NCBI GenBank assembly: GCA_035528035.1
Contig: DATKZI010000014.1
Location: forward strand, 372,001 to 436,000
Reading direction: 5' to 3'
Source: JABLTI01 sp035528035
GTDB lineage: Archaea; Asgardarchaeota; Heimdallarchaeia; JABLTI01
DNA: 64,000 bases
Part shown: one piece after another, positions 17,965 to 27,294 of the stretch
How the letters are laid out: each line of letters begins with the position of its first letter
Numbering within the stretch: the first letter of the stretch is position 1
Made by a program: the position numbers and the translations under genes
The notes under the pieces: generated by a model
Databases searched by the model: none
Told to the model about the DNA's origin: nothing
Seen by the model: only the letters and a program-made list of their open reading frames with translations

Positions 17965-18813
17965 ATGGCTAGACCACAATGGTTCATTGAAATATTAAAA
18001 AAGACATTCCCTGGAAGGTTTTTTCTGGCAAAGTTAACACGAATTCCTGGTATGAGATACTTAGTAGATAATCTATTGTTCGAAGGAGATGAGGTTATCT
18101 ACTTACCAAAAGATAAAGTAATTAATGATAAATTAAAGACGGTTCATCAAATAAATGTTAATAAAAAAGTAGCTTTACAAGATGATATAGCATTACCTTC
18201 AACAATAATTAATGATTTTATTGATAAAGCAAAATACCATTGGGTGATGAATTTCTGTTTATGTCGTGAATCTAATAACTGCACTAACTATTCAAGCAAA
18301 TTAGGGTGCTTATTTATGGGTGAAGCTGTTTTAAAAATAAATCCAGCTTATGGTCGTTTGGTAAGTAAAGAAGAAGCTAAACAACATATCAAGAAATGCT
18401 CTGATGAAGGATTAATCCATTTAATTGGTAGAAATAAACTTGATGCTCAATGGTTAGATGTAGAACCAGGTGATAAATTATTAACAATTTGTAATTGTTG
18501 TGAATGCTGTTGCCTATGGAAAATGTTACCAGATCTTGATGTAAAGATAAGTCGAAAGATATCTAAAATACCTGGTATAAAAATACAAGTGACGGATGAA
18601 TGTATTGGATGCGGGGATTGTACAAGTAATCATTGTTTTGTTGAAGCTATCAAGTTACATGAGGGAAAGGCAACCATCAATGAAGATCTTTGTCGTGGGT
18701 GTGGTCGATGTATTGATATCTGTGAAGAAAATGCAATTCAATTGATAATAGAAGATAGTAATTTTCTAAATGAAACTTTCAAAAGAATATCATCTGTAGT
18801 TGATGTCAGCTAG
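17965..18813 (+). CDS. iron-sulfur protein: Cys-rich domain plus 2x[4Fe-4S] ferredoxin
   Basis: A 282-residue cytosolic protein. The middle region has CLCRESNNC, then GC and, further on, ICNCCECCC, a separate cysteine-rich cluster-binding arrangement. The C-terminus (about 210-265) is a bacterial-type ferredoxin with CIGCGDC...C and CRGCGRCIDIC. In the first ferredoxin motif the spacing is odd (CTSNHC). Similar CxCR-x4-NC plus ferredoxin proteins occur in anaerobic archaea and bacteria, where their role is unclear. An electron-transfer role is inferred. AAGGGA lies 7 nt upstream of the ATG. Confidence 0.8.
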   Translation: MARPQWFIEILKKTFPGRFFLAKLTRIPGMRYLVDNLLFEGDEVIYLPKDKVINDKLKTVHQINVNKKVALQDDIALPSTIINDFIDKAKYHWVMNFCLCRESNNCTNYSSKLGCLFMGEAVLKINPAYGRLVSKEEAKQHIKKCSDEGLIHLIGRNKLDAQWLDVEPGDKLLTICNCCECCCLWKMLPDLDVKISRKISKIPGIKIQVTDECIGCGDCTSNHCFVEAIKLHEGKATINEDLCRGCGRCIDICEENAIQLIIEDSNFLNETFKRISSVVDVS

Positions 18814-18886
18814 AATTAGCTCTTAGAAACTCTTTTTTGCTATAAACACAAGTAAAATGTAGAACAACACATTGGTGGTTGATTAA

Positions 18887-20083
18887 TTGGTTTTATTAGA
18901 AATATCTGAAAAAATGTATAATAAGAGAATTGAGAAAATTCGAACTGTTCTACACAAAGAAAATCTACATGGAATGATATTCTTTAATACTAGAAGTATT
19001 TTCTATCTCACTGGTTTTCAGCATATACCGACTGAGAGACCGATTGCTTTAATTCTACCAACAGATGGTGATATGACATTATTTGTGCCTGAATTAGAGG
19101 TTAATCATGTTAAAGAAAAAGTACCTCTCGTTCCTGATGTTTTTAGTTATTTTGAATATCCAGATGAAATTCATCCAATGAAGCATTTTGCGAAAGGTCT
19201 AGAAGAAAGAAAGCTTCATGATAAAGCACTTGCAGCTGACTCTCCTGGTGCTCCAAATTATTGGGGATATATTGGTCCAAACCTAACTGAAATCATACCA
19301 AACGCAAAATTAACTGTTCTTAGTCAATTGATAATGGATATGCGAGTAATAAAAGATGAGGAGGAAATTGAGCTAATAAAAGAAAGTTGCAAATGGGGGA
19401 ATTTAGCTCATCAATTGCTTCAAGAATATACTTACGCTGGAGCAAATGAGATCGAAGTTGTTAATGAAGTTGCAGCGGAAGCAACAAGAGCTATGCTTAA
19501 AGCTCTTGGACCTAAGTTTAGACCCTTGGGTGGACCTCGTAATGCTTCAGCAGGTTATCGTGGACAGATAGGAGCTGGTTCAGCTATTCCTCATGCGACT
19601 ACTGGTAATAATTTCTTTAAAATGGGTGATACTCTAGTTACAGGTGCAAGTTCTAATGTTGGTGGATATCTTAGTGAATTAGAACGAACTATGTTCCTTG
19701 GTGAACCTTCTGATAAACAAACTAAATTTTTCAATATAATGTTGAAAGCTCAAACTGCAGCAATAGAAGCTTTTGGTCCTAATGTTAAGAATGCTGATGT
19801 TGATAAAGCAGCACGCAAGGTTTTCAAAGACGAAGGTGTTTGGGAATATGTTCAACACCATACTGGTCATGCTATAGGATTAGAAGGTCATGAGAGACCA
19901 TTTTTAGATATAGGTTCAGATGATATTATGCAACCTGGAATGGTCTTTACTGTTGAACCGGGAATTTACATTCGAGATTTTGCTGGTTTTAGACACAGTG
20001 ATACTATCTTAATTACTGACGATGGAGCTGAAATGCTCACTTATTATCCTCGTGATTTGAATTCGTTAATAATTAATCAATAA
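18887..20083 (+). CDS. M24 peptidase/creatinase-family protein (Xaa-Pro peptidase-like)
   Basis: 398 residues: creatinase N-terminal domain (1-150) and pita-bread M24 domain. Recognisable blocks are NVGGYLSELERTMF, HHTGHAIGLEGHERPFLD, GMVFTVEPGIY and GGFRHSDTILIT. In true aminopeptidase P/prolidase the five metal ligands are D, D, H, E and E. Here the first Asp is lost (VTGAS in place of D-x-G), the second is Glu (SELERT for SDxTRT) and the last Glu is Ser (RHSD for RxED), so the protein may not bind two metals. Creatinase and some hydrolases of this fold are also metal-free, and the substrate is uncertain. The TTG start has GGTGG 8 nt upstream. An internal ATG at 18914 lacks a clear site. 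Confidence 0.85.
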   Translation: MVLLEISEKMYNKRIEKIRTVLHKENLHGMIFFNTRSIFYLTGFQHIPTERPIALILPTDGDMTLFVPELEVNHVKEKVPLVPDVFSYFEYPDEIHPMKHFAKGLEERKLHDKALAADSPGAPNYWGYIGPNLTEIIPNAKLTVLSQLIMDMRVIKDEEEIELIKESCKWGNLAHQLLQEYTYAGANEIEVVNEVAAEATRAMLKALGPKFRPLGGPRNASAGYRGQIGAGSAIPHATTGNNFFKMGDTLVTGASSNVGGYLSELERTMFLGEPSDKQTKFFNIMLKAQTAAIEAFGPNVKNADVDKAARKVFKDEGVWEYVQHHTGHAIGLEGHERPFLDIGSDDIMQPGMVFTVEPGIYIRDFAGFRHSDTILITDDGAEMLTYYPRDLNSLIINQ

Positions 20084-20102
20084 AAATTGATTATTAGAAT
20101 CG

Positions 20103-20130
20103 AACCGCTAATAGCGGTTTTCTTCTTTTT
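20103..20130 (+). terminator. hairpin terminator after the M24 gene
   Basis: AACCGCT (20103-20109) / AGCGGTT (20113-20119), then a T/C-rich run. It lies in the convergent gap with the EamA gene. Confidence 0.75.
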
Positions 20131-21122
20131 TATGAAAATTGGGTAATAATCAATCCTATTAATATTAATCCCCCACCTAGTCCAAATGACCAATTAGGAA
20201 ATTCTCCCATTGCAATAGCAAATAGTGAAGCTATTACTGGTATTAAAAATTGGAATACACTTGCTTTTTGGACAGAAATCCTGCGTATGGTTTCAAACCA
20301 CAATGTAAAAGCTATTGCTGTTGGAACTACCCCCATAAAGGTAGTTGTAATAAAATGATAATAATAAACAGGACTTATGAACCAGCCTTCAATTATAAAC
20401 ATGGCAATGATAAGTATTATTGCACTAAAAGAAAGATTCCAAGTAGTGATAGTAATTGGGTCTCTATCTTTGAGGAATTTTTTAAGATAGATAGAATAAA
20501 CAGCCCACATAAATCCTGATAAAAATGCTAGAATGTTCCCCAATACCACATCAAATGATCCTGTAAATAAAGATGATATATCATCTAATGGTATAGCAAT
20601 AAAGAAAATTCCACAAGCAGCAATTAAAACACCTAACGATCCCCACCATCGATGCCGTTCCTTTAAAATAATAAAAGATAAACCAAAGGTTATGACAGGA
20701 TTTACATTAAGTAGAAAAGATGATACTGAAGCATTTGTTAAGGTTACAGAATACATTTGAAATAAAACAAATGATGTAAGAATAGCAGAAGCTATTAGTA
20801 AATGATACCATTTTTCTTTGAGATCAATTATTAATTGCATCCCACGTTTTGATGCTAAACAAAATAGAATTAGTGTTATGGCTGCAGGTAAATATCGTAG
20901 TGCACTAATTTGAATGGGTAAAAAGGTACTTGTGTTGTGTAAATATCTGCCAATGACATTTGGGGTTGACCAAGCTAGAATAATGATAACTAACATTATT
21001 ACAACTTGCCAAGTAAACTTCCCCTCAGATACAAGTGATTTAACATCTTTTGTTGTTAATGCCCCGGAATTATTTGTTTGAGGTTCAATAGTATCATAGG
21101 TTGGCATGTCTTCTTGTATCAA
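20130..21122 (-). CDS. EamA/DMT-superfamily transporter
   Basis: 330 residues: a cytosolic N-terminus of about 35 residues followed by ten hydrophobic helices in two EamA repeats (PF00892). The second repeat begins near FDVVLGNILAFLSGFMWAVYSIYLKK. The family exports or exchanges small metabolites such as amino acids or nucleotide-related compounds; the substrate cannot be read from sequence. The TTG start is preceded by AAGGATG with 7-nt spacing, and an ATG five codons in is the alternative. Confidence 0.9.
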   Translation of the reverse strand: MIQEDMPTYDTIEPQTNNSGALTTKDVKSLVSEGKFTWQVVIMLVIIILAWSTPNVIGRYLHNTSTFLPIQISALRYLPAAITLILFCLASKRGMQLIIDLKEKWYHLLIASAILTSFVLFQMYSVTLTNASVSSFLLNVNPVITFGLSFIILKERHRWWGSLGVLIAACGIFFIAIPLDDISSLFTGSFDVVLGNILAFLSGFMWAVYSIYLKKFLKDRDPITITTWNLSFSAIILIIAMFIIEGWFISPVYYYHFITTTFMGVVPTAIAFTLWFETIRRISVQKASVFQFLIPVIASLFAIAMGEFPNWSFGLGGGLILIGLIITQFS

Positions 21123-21201
21123 TTTACAGCATCCTTGTTAAAAGAATACATTATATCTATCATTTAAAAGTAAAATGGTTAAATAATCTAAAAATTAAGG
21201 A

Positions 21202-23196
21202 TTAGGAATCACCATTAGAATTTTTTAAAACTTTAAAGGAATTAGTATAACCAATATATGGGGTGATTTTTTTCCTCCAGTGTGATTTCCAATCACCTTT
21301 ATGTATTATCCTATATTCTCCAGGTAGCTCATTTGAAGGAATATTCCATTCAATGGTTATATTAGAATGAGCAATACCTTTTCTTTTCCAATGATATATC
21401 GTTTCGAAATCTAAATCCTTGTAGATAGTAACCCATTTATTATTTGTCTTTCTTTGAACTTCAAGAAATGTATCCATGATTCGAGGGTTATTTCTAGGAT
21501 TTGCCCCAATAAATTCTACCAATACTTTTTCATTGTAGCTATATGATGAATTTGGTTGTGTTAAAACATCACCGTAGTTTTTACCCATTGGATCATCATC
21601 ATATCGTACCTTCAATCGAAGTCTTTTTTCTCTTGATTTATGCTTTGGAAATGAAGCACCTAACGGGACATTTAGATTATCTCTTATTTTTTCAGCTATT
21701 TTCTGATATTCTTGTTGATAAGCTTCAAGTTGATTAGGACCAAATAATGTACTAGCTCCTTCGTAATGTTGCTGACTATATTCTTCTTTTGTTGTAGTAT
21801 AATTGGAAAATGAATTAGCATAACAATTTAAAAGACAGTATTTTGTTTCTGTTCCTTTAAAGGTAGAAAGAATTGTATTCTTCAATCGGATACCAGCTAT
21901 CGAAGTTATTTCACCTGGAAATCCAACAATACAAATTGAACCTAATTTGAGAATCTGTAAAGGGAATATTTGTGGAAAAAATGGTATCCCACGATATTTT
22001 GCTCTACCAACAGGTAATAAAATGGGTTTTTCTCCTTGAGCTTTAACCCATTCAGGATCATCCATATCGTGCCAAACAAGGTCTAGAAGAAAAGTGAGAA
22101 ATTTCCTTCGAAAAGAATATTTTCGTGGAACATCACCTTTTAAAAATTCAGATCGAGTTAATCCTTCTATAAATATTGGAACTGGTGAAGCATTATCTTC
22201 ACTTGAAGCACCGGAGAAACTCGCTCCTAGAGCACCATCACAAGTTCTTCTATCAGTTCCTTCTATTTTCACATTTGCCATATCAACATTTGTAAGCCCA
22301 AATTTAATATCTCCTACTACCTCTTCTGCTTCAGAATTTATCAGTAATAATGTTTTTTGAACTAATTTATCACTAATTTCTTTCATTCTATTATAATCTT
22401 CATCTCCTCCGGGAGGATGACCAATTCCTACATTTGGACTAACATCTCCTCCATTGGCATTTGGAAAAGCAGCAATGAAACCTGGATCGTTTTTGTATGG
22501 ATCATTACCAAACATACGTTCTAATGTTCTAGATGCAAATCCTCTATTATCAGAAGATATTAGTTGATTGTGGATGCCTATAGAGGTACAATGTAATGCA
22601 AAATAAGCAATTGTTCCAAATAATCTGCCAGAAGCATCAATGAATTTCAAAAGAGTAAATGATTTATCAGTATCACCATATAATTCTCTTTCTTCTTCTG
22701 GATTACTCTCCCATGCTTCTCTTGACCTTTGACCACCACAATTTGGCAGCTCACAAGTATTAATGTACATCTTTGCAGGTTTCATATTATTCCAAGCTCT
22801 TGTAATAGCTTGAACAAATCCATCAACAATAATTTCAAATGTTTGTATAGAAAATCCTTTACTAATTATATCAAATGTTGGATAATGTGAATAACCTGCT
22901 GGACCGGAATGTGTATGTATAGCGCTTAGCAACACATTATTAACTTTTAAAACGCCATTAAATTTTTTAGAGATTCGTTTTATTACTTCATCTTTAATTC
23001 TTTGAAAAATCATACAAATGTCAGCCACTGCTATACAAATAAAATCATCTTTTTTATCTTTTATAATAAATGCACGTACCCATTGTCTATCAGCAATCCC
23101 CATTGTTTTTTGCTTGGCTTCTGCATAACCCATCATAGTTTGTTCTGCTGCAGGACCTGTACAATCATACATTCCTACTCCTACTTTACATGTCAT
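21202..23196 (-). CDS. neutral/alkaline non-lysosomal ceramidase family protein
   Basis: A 664-residue member of PF04734. It has the N-terminal GxGMYDCTGP block, MGYAEAKQKTMGI with ADRQWVRAF, the zinc-site HTHSGPAG (H94, H96), LHCTSIG (H202), SSDNRGFAS, and FPNANGGDVSPNV with the predicted nucleophile S253. The C-terminal beta-sandwich runs from about 540 to 655. Family members cleave the amide bond of ceramide. No signal peptide is present, unlike secreted bacterial and animal enzymes, so it is probably cytosolic and the substrate may be another N-acyl compound. GGTGGG lies 6 nt before the ATG. Confidence 0.88.
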   Translation of the reverse strand: MTCKVGVGMYDCTGPAAEQTMMGYAEAKQKTMGIADRQWVRAFIIKDKKDDFICIAVADICMIFQRIKDEVIKRISKKFNGVLKVNNVLLSAIHTHSGPAGYSHYPTFDIISKGFSIQTFEIIVDGFVQAITRAWNNMKPAKMYINTCELPNCGGQRSREAWESNPEEERELYGDTDKSFTLLKFIDASGRLFGTIAYFALHCTSIGIHNQLISSDNRGFASRTLERMFGNDPYKNDPGFIAAFPNANGGDVSPNVGIGHPPGGDEDYNRMKEISDKLVQKTLLLINSEAEEVVGDIKFGLTNVDMANVKIEGTDRRTCDGALGASFSGASSEDNASPVPIFIEGLTRSEFLKGDVPRKYSFRRKFLTFLLDLVWHDMDDPEWVKAQGEKPILLPVGRAKYRGIPFFPQIFPLQILKLGSICIVGFPGEITSIAGIRLKNTILSTFKGTETKYCLLNCYANSFSNYTTTKEEYSQQHYEGASTLFGPNQLEAYQQEYQKIAEKIRDNLNVPLGASFPKHKSREKRLRLKVRYDDDPMGKNYGDVLTQPNSSYSYNEKVLVEFIGANPRNNPRIMDTFLEVQRKTNNKWVTIYKDLDFETIYHWKRKGIAHSNITIEWNIPSNELPGEYRIIHKGDWKSHWRKKITPYIGYTNSFKVLKNSNGDS

Positions 23197-23373
23197 ATAT
23201 AACCCACCAAAAGATAAAAATCAAAGTATTATTATTTATACAATATGAAAACTAATACAATTATTTTTCGTAAAATCTTTGGAGAAATTAGTAAATCCTT
23301 TAGAAAATACATAAATATCATTCATTTAATTGATAAAAATCATTAAAATATAATAATAGAAATTGTGATATAA

Positions 23374-24135
23374 ATGAATTATATAGATAGTCATTGTCAT
23401 CTAGGAGATAATTATTTTTACCATAAAATAGATGATTTCATTACAAATTGGCAAGATTTAGGTATAAAGAAAATTGCCTCAATGGCAACAAATCTCAAAA
23501 CAGCAAGAAGAAATATTGAATTACAAAAACAATATCCTGAGATAATTATTCCTGGAATTGGAAGGCATCCATGGGGAGCTTATAAAACAACGGAAGAAGA
23601 GCTATTACAATTTGAACAGATTATAGGACAAGCTAAAACTGATATAATTATTGGTGAGATAGGTTTAGATTTTTATTTCGTAAAAGAAAAGGAAAAACAA
23701 GAAAAGCAAATACCAATCTTCATTTCTTTTTTAGAAATTGCTAACAAATATGAAAAACCGGTTATGTTACATCTTACTCGAGCGGAAAAGGAAATCTACG
23801 AAATATTGAATACTTTAAAGATAAAAGGAAACGTATGCTGTCATTGGTTTTCTGGGACTGAAGAAATTCTGAAAAAATTTATTGATTTAGGATGCTATTT
23901 TTCAATAAATCCTGCTTTTCTAAGAAGTAGAAACCACCGAAAGGTTCTCGAGATAATTGAATTAGATTGTTTATTAACTGAATCTGATGGACCATTGAAA
24001 TTTCAGAATGAAATAGGATCACCAGCATTAATGCCATTTTTATGTGAAGAGATTGCCAAAATAAAAAAATGCTCACTTGTTGATTTGACAACAATTATTA
24101 GGTCGAATTTCAATCGTTTTATAAAAAATGATTAG
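23374..24135 (+). CDS. TatD-family metal-dependent hydrolase (DNase-like)
   Basis: A 253-residue TIM barrel with the TatD ligand set: IDSHCHLGD (5-11), GIGRHPWG, GEIGLDFYF, the His in KPVMLHLTRA, the His in CCHWFSG, and LLTESDGPLKF. TatD enzymes are 3'-5' exonucleases or deoxyribonucleases, and some act on D-aminoacyl-tRNA or other esters. The usual length is about 255-265. A TATA-like AATATAATAATA stretch lies about 25 bp upstream of the ATG. Confidence 0.9.
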   Translation: MNYIDSHCHLGDNYFYHKIDDFITNWQDLGIKKIASMATNLKTARRNIELQKQYPEIIIPGIGRHPWGAYKTTEEELLQFEQIIGQAKTDIIIGEIGLDFYFVKEKEKQEKQIPIFISFLEIANKYEKPVMLHLTRAEKEIYEILNTLKIKGNVCCHWFSGTEEILKKFIDLGCYFSINPAFLRSRNHRKVLEIIELDCLLTESDGPLKFQNEIGSPALMPFLCEEIAKIKKCSLVDLTTIIRSNFNRFIKND

Positions 24136-24173
24136 TGTCAATAGGTTGCCTTTAGCAAAACGCTTTTCAATAA

Positions 24174-24192
24174 AAACCGATGTAATCGGTTT
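24174..24192 (+). terminator. hairpin after the TatD gene
   Basis: AAACCGAT (24174-24181) / ATCGGTTT (24185-24192), loop GTA. There is no long T-run behind it, so it may be a weak terminator or a regulatory hairpin of the next gene. Confidence 0.5.
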
Positions 24193-24257
24193 ATTAATAC
24201 CGATAAAATTAATCGTCTATTCTAGACTTTGACAGCTGTTGATAGGTGTAATAATTA

Positions 24258-25205
24258 GTGACTAAAATAAAATATGTTAAAGCATGTCCATTTCTTAGGG
24301 ACCTAGGAGACAGCTATCTATGTGTGAATGATGATAAAGTAATTGATATTCTTATAGATCCTTTAGTAAATATTGAATGGTCTGAAAAACTTCATCCTAT
24401 TGCATCTGAAGCAGAAGGATGTGAAACGTGCCTCTTTGTTCTAGAAGTAAGGGATGATAATCGGTTATTTTGCTCGAGTAGACAGACGTATCTAAAAATG
24501 GATAAGCATGAAATTCTTTGGGAAGATATTCGAGATTCAGTTTTTCTTCTTAATCTCAATACTAATGCTGAATTTAGAGATACTGAAATTGATTTTTGTT
24601 CTACTTGTTTATATAAAGTACTTATAGCTTCAAGTCCAGCATTTCAAGCTAGAATAAGTAAAGAAGAAAAAATTAGATTAGGTTATAGCTATATTCTCAA
24701 TAAAGCTAATGAAATCTATACTGGATTATTGTTATTATCTGAAACATTATTTGATAATAGTCTAGATGCTATGGGAGAAAAATGTACGATTGAGAAATCA
24801 AAAGCATCAATTTTTAATCAACAAATCTCAACTCTTAGTTGGTTATCTTGGGTAACTGAAAGTGAGGAAATAGATGAAGTATTTGCCTCAACAACTTTCG
24901 AATGGTTACAGAAATTAGATGAATGGGTTTTGTTAATTTCAAAAATCCCTGATGCAGAAAATGATAATGATAAAATTGCTCTAATTTATGAATCATTTAA
25001 TTTCGCTGCTAGAATTAAAGAAATTTCTTTTGAAATAATTTTAAAATTAACTTTCTTAAAGAAACATGATAATGAAGCAGTAGACAATCAAATTAAGAAT
25101 ATAGAAAAAATGGTTTCTATTGCTGGTGTTCAATTTGAAGATTATATGTTCATCTGTAATCAATTTTTTATTATCATAAAAGAATTAGGCATTGAATTGG
25201 ATTAA
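24258..25205 (+). CDS. unknown protein with Cys-rich N-terminus
   Basis: 315 residues, family not recognised. The first 125 residues hold eight or so cysteines in pairs or singles (KACPFLRD, YLCVND, GCETCLF, LFCSS, DFCSTCLY), which suggests a metal or Fe-S site. The remainder is alpha-helical, acidic and soluble, without membrane segments. The GTG start has AGGTGT about 8 nt upstream. The stop is 9 bp from the converging carbamate kinase gene. No function is inferred. Confidence 0.75.
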   Translation: MTKIKYVKACPFLRDLGDSYLCVNDDKVIDILIDPLVNIEWSEKLHPIASEAEGCETCLFVLEVRDDNRLFCSSRQTYLKMDKHEILWEDIRDSVFLLNLNTNAEFRDTEIDFCSTCLYKVLIASSPAFQARISKEEKIRLGYSYILNKANEIYTGLLLLSETLFDNSLDAMGEKCTIEKSKASIFNQQISTLSWLSWVTESEEIDEVFASTTFEWLQKLDEWVLLISKIPDAENDNDKIALIYESFNFAARIKEISFEIILKLTFLKKHDNEAVDNQIKNIEKMVSIAGVQFEDYMFICNQFFIIIKELGIELD

Positions 25206-25213
25206 TTTCATTC

Positions 25214-26161
25214 TTATTTTACTATTCGTGTTCCAGCTTTATCCTCTATTGCAAGCAATGCATACTCAGGGGAGGTAATAATAGATAACTTACCACCACG
25301 TTCAATAAATTGTATAGCTGATTCTACTTTCGGTTTCATACTACCTTTAGAGAATTGATTTTCTAGCAAATATTGTTTCATTTGTTTAATAGAAACTTTC
25401 TCAAGTTTTTTCTGATCCTCTTTACCAAAATTAATGAAAGCATTAGGAACATCAGTAATGATCATTAATATATCAGCATCAATTTGTGTTGCTAAAACCT
25501 CAGTAGCTCGATCTTTATCAATAACTGCTTCTACATCTACATAAGAACCATTTTCACGAGCGACAGGAATTCCCCCACCACCAACAGCTATTACAATATC
25601 TCCTGCCTTGACACATCGTAAAATTGTTTTCCCTTCGAGAATTTCTAATGGGATAGGTGATGGTACAACTTTTCGGAACCCTCTTCCAGCATCATTGATG
25701 TAAGTATCTTTAGTTTTGTTATGTATTTCAATTGCTTCTTCTTCGGTATAGAATGGGCCTATCGGTTTTGTTGGTTCTTTAAAGGCATGATCCTTATGAT
25801 CGACTACAGCTCGAGTTATGATAGCTATAACATGTTTATCCCTAATACAACGTTCAAATAATCGTTCTTCAACTGCAGTTTGAATCATGAACCCAATTTG
25901 CCCTTGTGACATTGCCCCACAAATACTGAGAGGTTGTTCAGGTATACCAGATGAAACACCGGATTTTTGTTGTAGAAGGATATTTCCTACTTGAGGACCA
26001 TTACCGTGAGTTAGAATTACACCATAACCTTTTTCGATTATAGATACAATTACCTCAGATGTTTGACGTAGATTTTCCATTTGTTGGTGAAATGTTTTAG
26101 GTTGACCTTTTTGGAGAATCATATTTCCACCGAGGGCTATAGCAACTAACTCTTTAGGCAT
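25214..26161 (-). CDS. arcC: carbamate kinase
   Basis: 315 residues, amino-acid-kinase fold. Blocks include IALGGNMILQKGQ, THGNGPQVGN, SQGQIGFMIQTA, AVGGGGIPV, YVDVEAVIDKDRATEVLA and the C-terminal GTRIVK. It catalyses reversible phosphoryl transfer between carbamoyl phosphate and ADP. In archaea it feeds ATP recovery or carbamoyl-phosphate supply. No arginine deiminase or ornithine carbamoyltransferase gene is nearby, so it is not in an arc operon here. Confidence 0.93.
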   Translation of the reverse strand: MPKELVAIALGGNMILQKGQPKTFHQQMENLRQTSEVIVSIIEKGYGVILTHGNGPQVGNILLQQKSGVSSGIPEQPLSICGAMSQGQIGFMIQTAVEERLFERCIRDKHVIAIITRAVVDHKDHAFKEPTKPIGPFYTEEEAIEIHNKTKDTYINDAGRGFRKVVPSPIPLEILEGKTILRCVKAGDIVIAVGGGGIPVARENGSYVDVEAVIDKDRATEVLATQIDADILMIITDVPNAFINFGKEDQKKLEKVSIKQMKQYLLENQFSKGSMKPKVESAIQFIERGGKLSIITSPEYALLAIEDKAGTRIVK

Positions 26162-26322
26162 AAGACAAACAGTCCAGTAAATTATTTATTGTTTATAATT
26201 AATTGATAGAGGTATTAGCATACCTAAAAGTGCTTAAAAAATTTTCTTAAAAACAATTAAATTGATTAGAGATAAGCGATTGCCAATAAAGTAATTACAA
26301 AAGGTAATTATATTAAAACTGC

Positions 26323-26330
26323 TATATAAT
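26323..26330 (+). promoter_or_regulatory. TATA-box-like element upstream of the HEAT-repeat gene
   Basis: TATATAAT lies 20-28 bp upstream of the ATG at 26351. If used with normal archaeal spacing, the transcript would be leaderless or nearly so. A GGATAG stretch just before the ATG could otherwise act as a ribosome site. Confidence 0.35.
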
Positions 26331-26350
26331 ATTTTACAGGATAGATAGTC

Positions 26351-27181
26351 ATGAGTATTAATGACTTGAAAATAGAGGAAATGGCTAATACTAGGGTTGA
26401 AGCTAAAACTTATTCATTGATACAAGAGTTGGAAGAAAAAGGCGATAAAGAAGCCATACAAGTATTAATGAAATATTTTACCTCGAAAAAGAATATTCAT
26501 TTGTTAAGTTATACAGCTGATGCTTTAATAAAAATAGGTGGTAAAGAAGTTAATTATCTGATAATTAAAGCTTTACGAAATAAATCTTGGATAATACGCA
26601 TGAAAGCAGCAGAAATATTAGGAGAAATAGGGAATAAAACAAGTGTTAATCCATTAATCCGCATTTTAAAATTTGATTCAGAATCAAATGTGAGAGAATG
26701 GGCAGCAATATCTTTAGGTAGATTAGGTTCTAGAAAAGCAATAAAACCTTTGATTGTTACTCTCAAAAAAGATTCCGATTTAGCAGTTAGAGCAGAAGCA
26801 GCTACAGCATTAGGAAGATTAAAAGGCAAACAAGCAAAGAAAGTGTTAATTGAAATTTTTTATGAAGATAAAGAATATCAGGTAAGTTGGGCAGCTGCAT
26901 CAGCTTTAGCAAAAATAAATGATAATAAATCTAGGGAATTACTCAATAGTTTAAGTCAAGAATTAATTAAAGTGTTAGTGTCAGAAAAAGATGAAGCAGT
27001 ATTAAGTGCAGCAGCAAAAACACTGGGAGATATTGGAAATAAAATTGCTGCAGAGGTTATGTATAGAACTATGAAGGTAAGTAAAGAAATGGTACGACTC
27101 GAGATCAATCTTGCTCTTCAAAAGATGGCTCGAAGATTCAATTATCAATCACCTGAAGATTTTATTAAAAAACTCCAATGA
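26351..27181 (+). CDS. HEAT-repeat (PBS-lyase-like) protein
   Basis: 276 residues made of about six to seven HEAT repeats of 30-33 residues. The hallmark A-A-x-x-L-G-x-(I/L)-G recurs (AAEILGEIG, AAISLGRLG, AATALGRLK, AASALAKIN, AAKTLGDIG). Such proteins are scaffolds, and close relatives include cofactor lyases. No catalytic motif is visible. It is divergent from the carbamate kinase gene. Confidence 0.85.
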   Translation: MSINDLKIEEMANTRVEAKTYSLIQELEEKGDKEAIQVLMKYFTSKKNIHLLSYTADALIKIGGKEVNYLIIKALRNKSWIIRMKAAEILGEIGNKTSVNPLIRILKFDSESNVREWAAISLGRLGSRKAIKPLIVTLKKDSDLAVRAEAATALGRLKGKQAKKVLIEIFYEDKEYQVSWAAASALAKINDNKSRELLNSLSQELIKVLVSEKDEAVLSAAAKTLGDIGNKIAAEVMYRTMKVSKEMVRLEINLALQKMARRFNYQSPEDFIKKLQ

Positions 27182-27294
27182 ATATTTAATAGATAAAGAG
27201 AACATTTAAAAGAAAGGCAAAAAAGAGTATTTTCTAGGTAACCACAGTCTTTTTAATCAATAAATTAAGATAAACAACAAAGAGATGACTTTTA

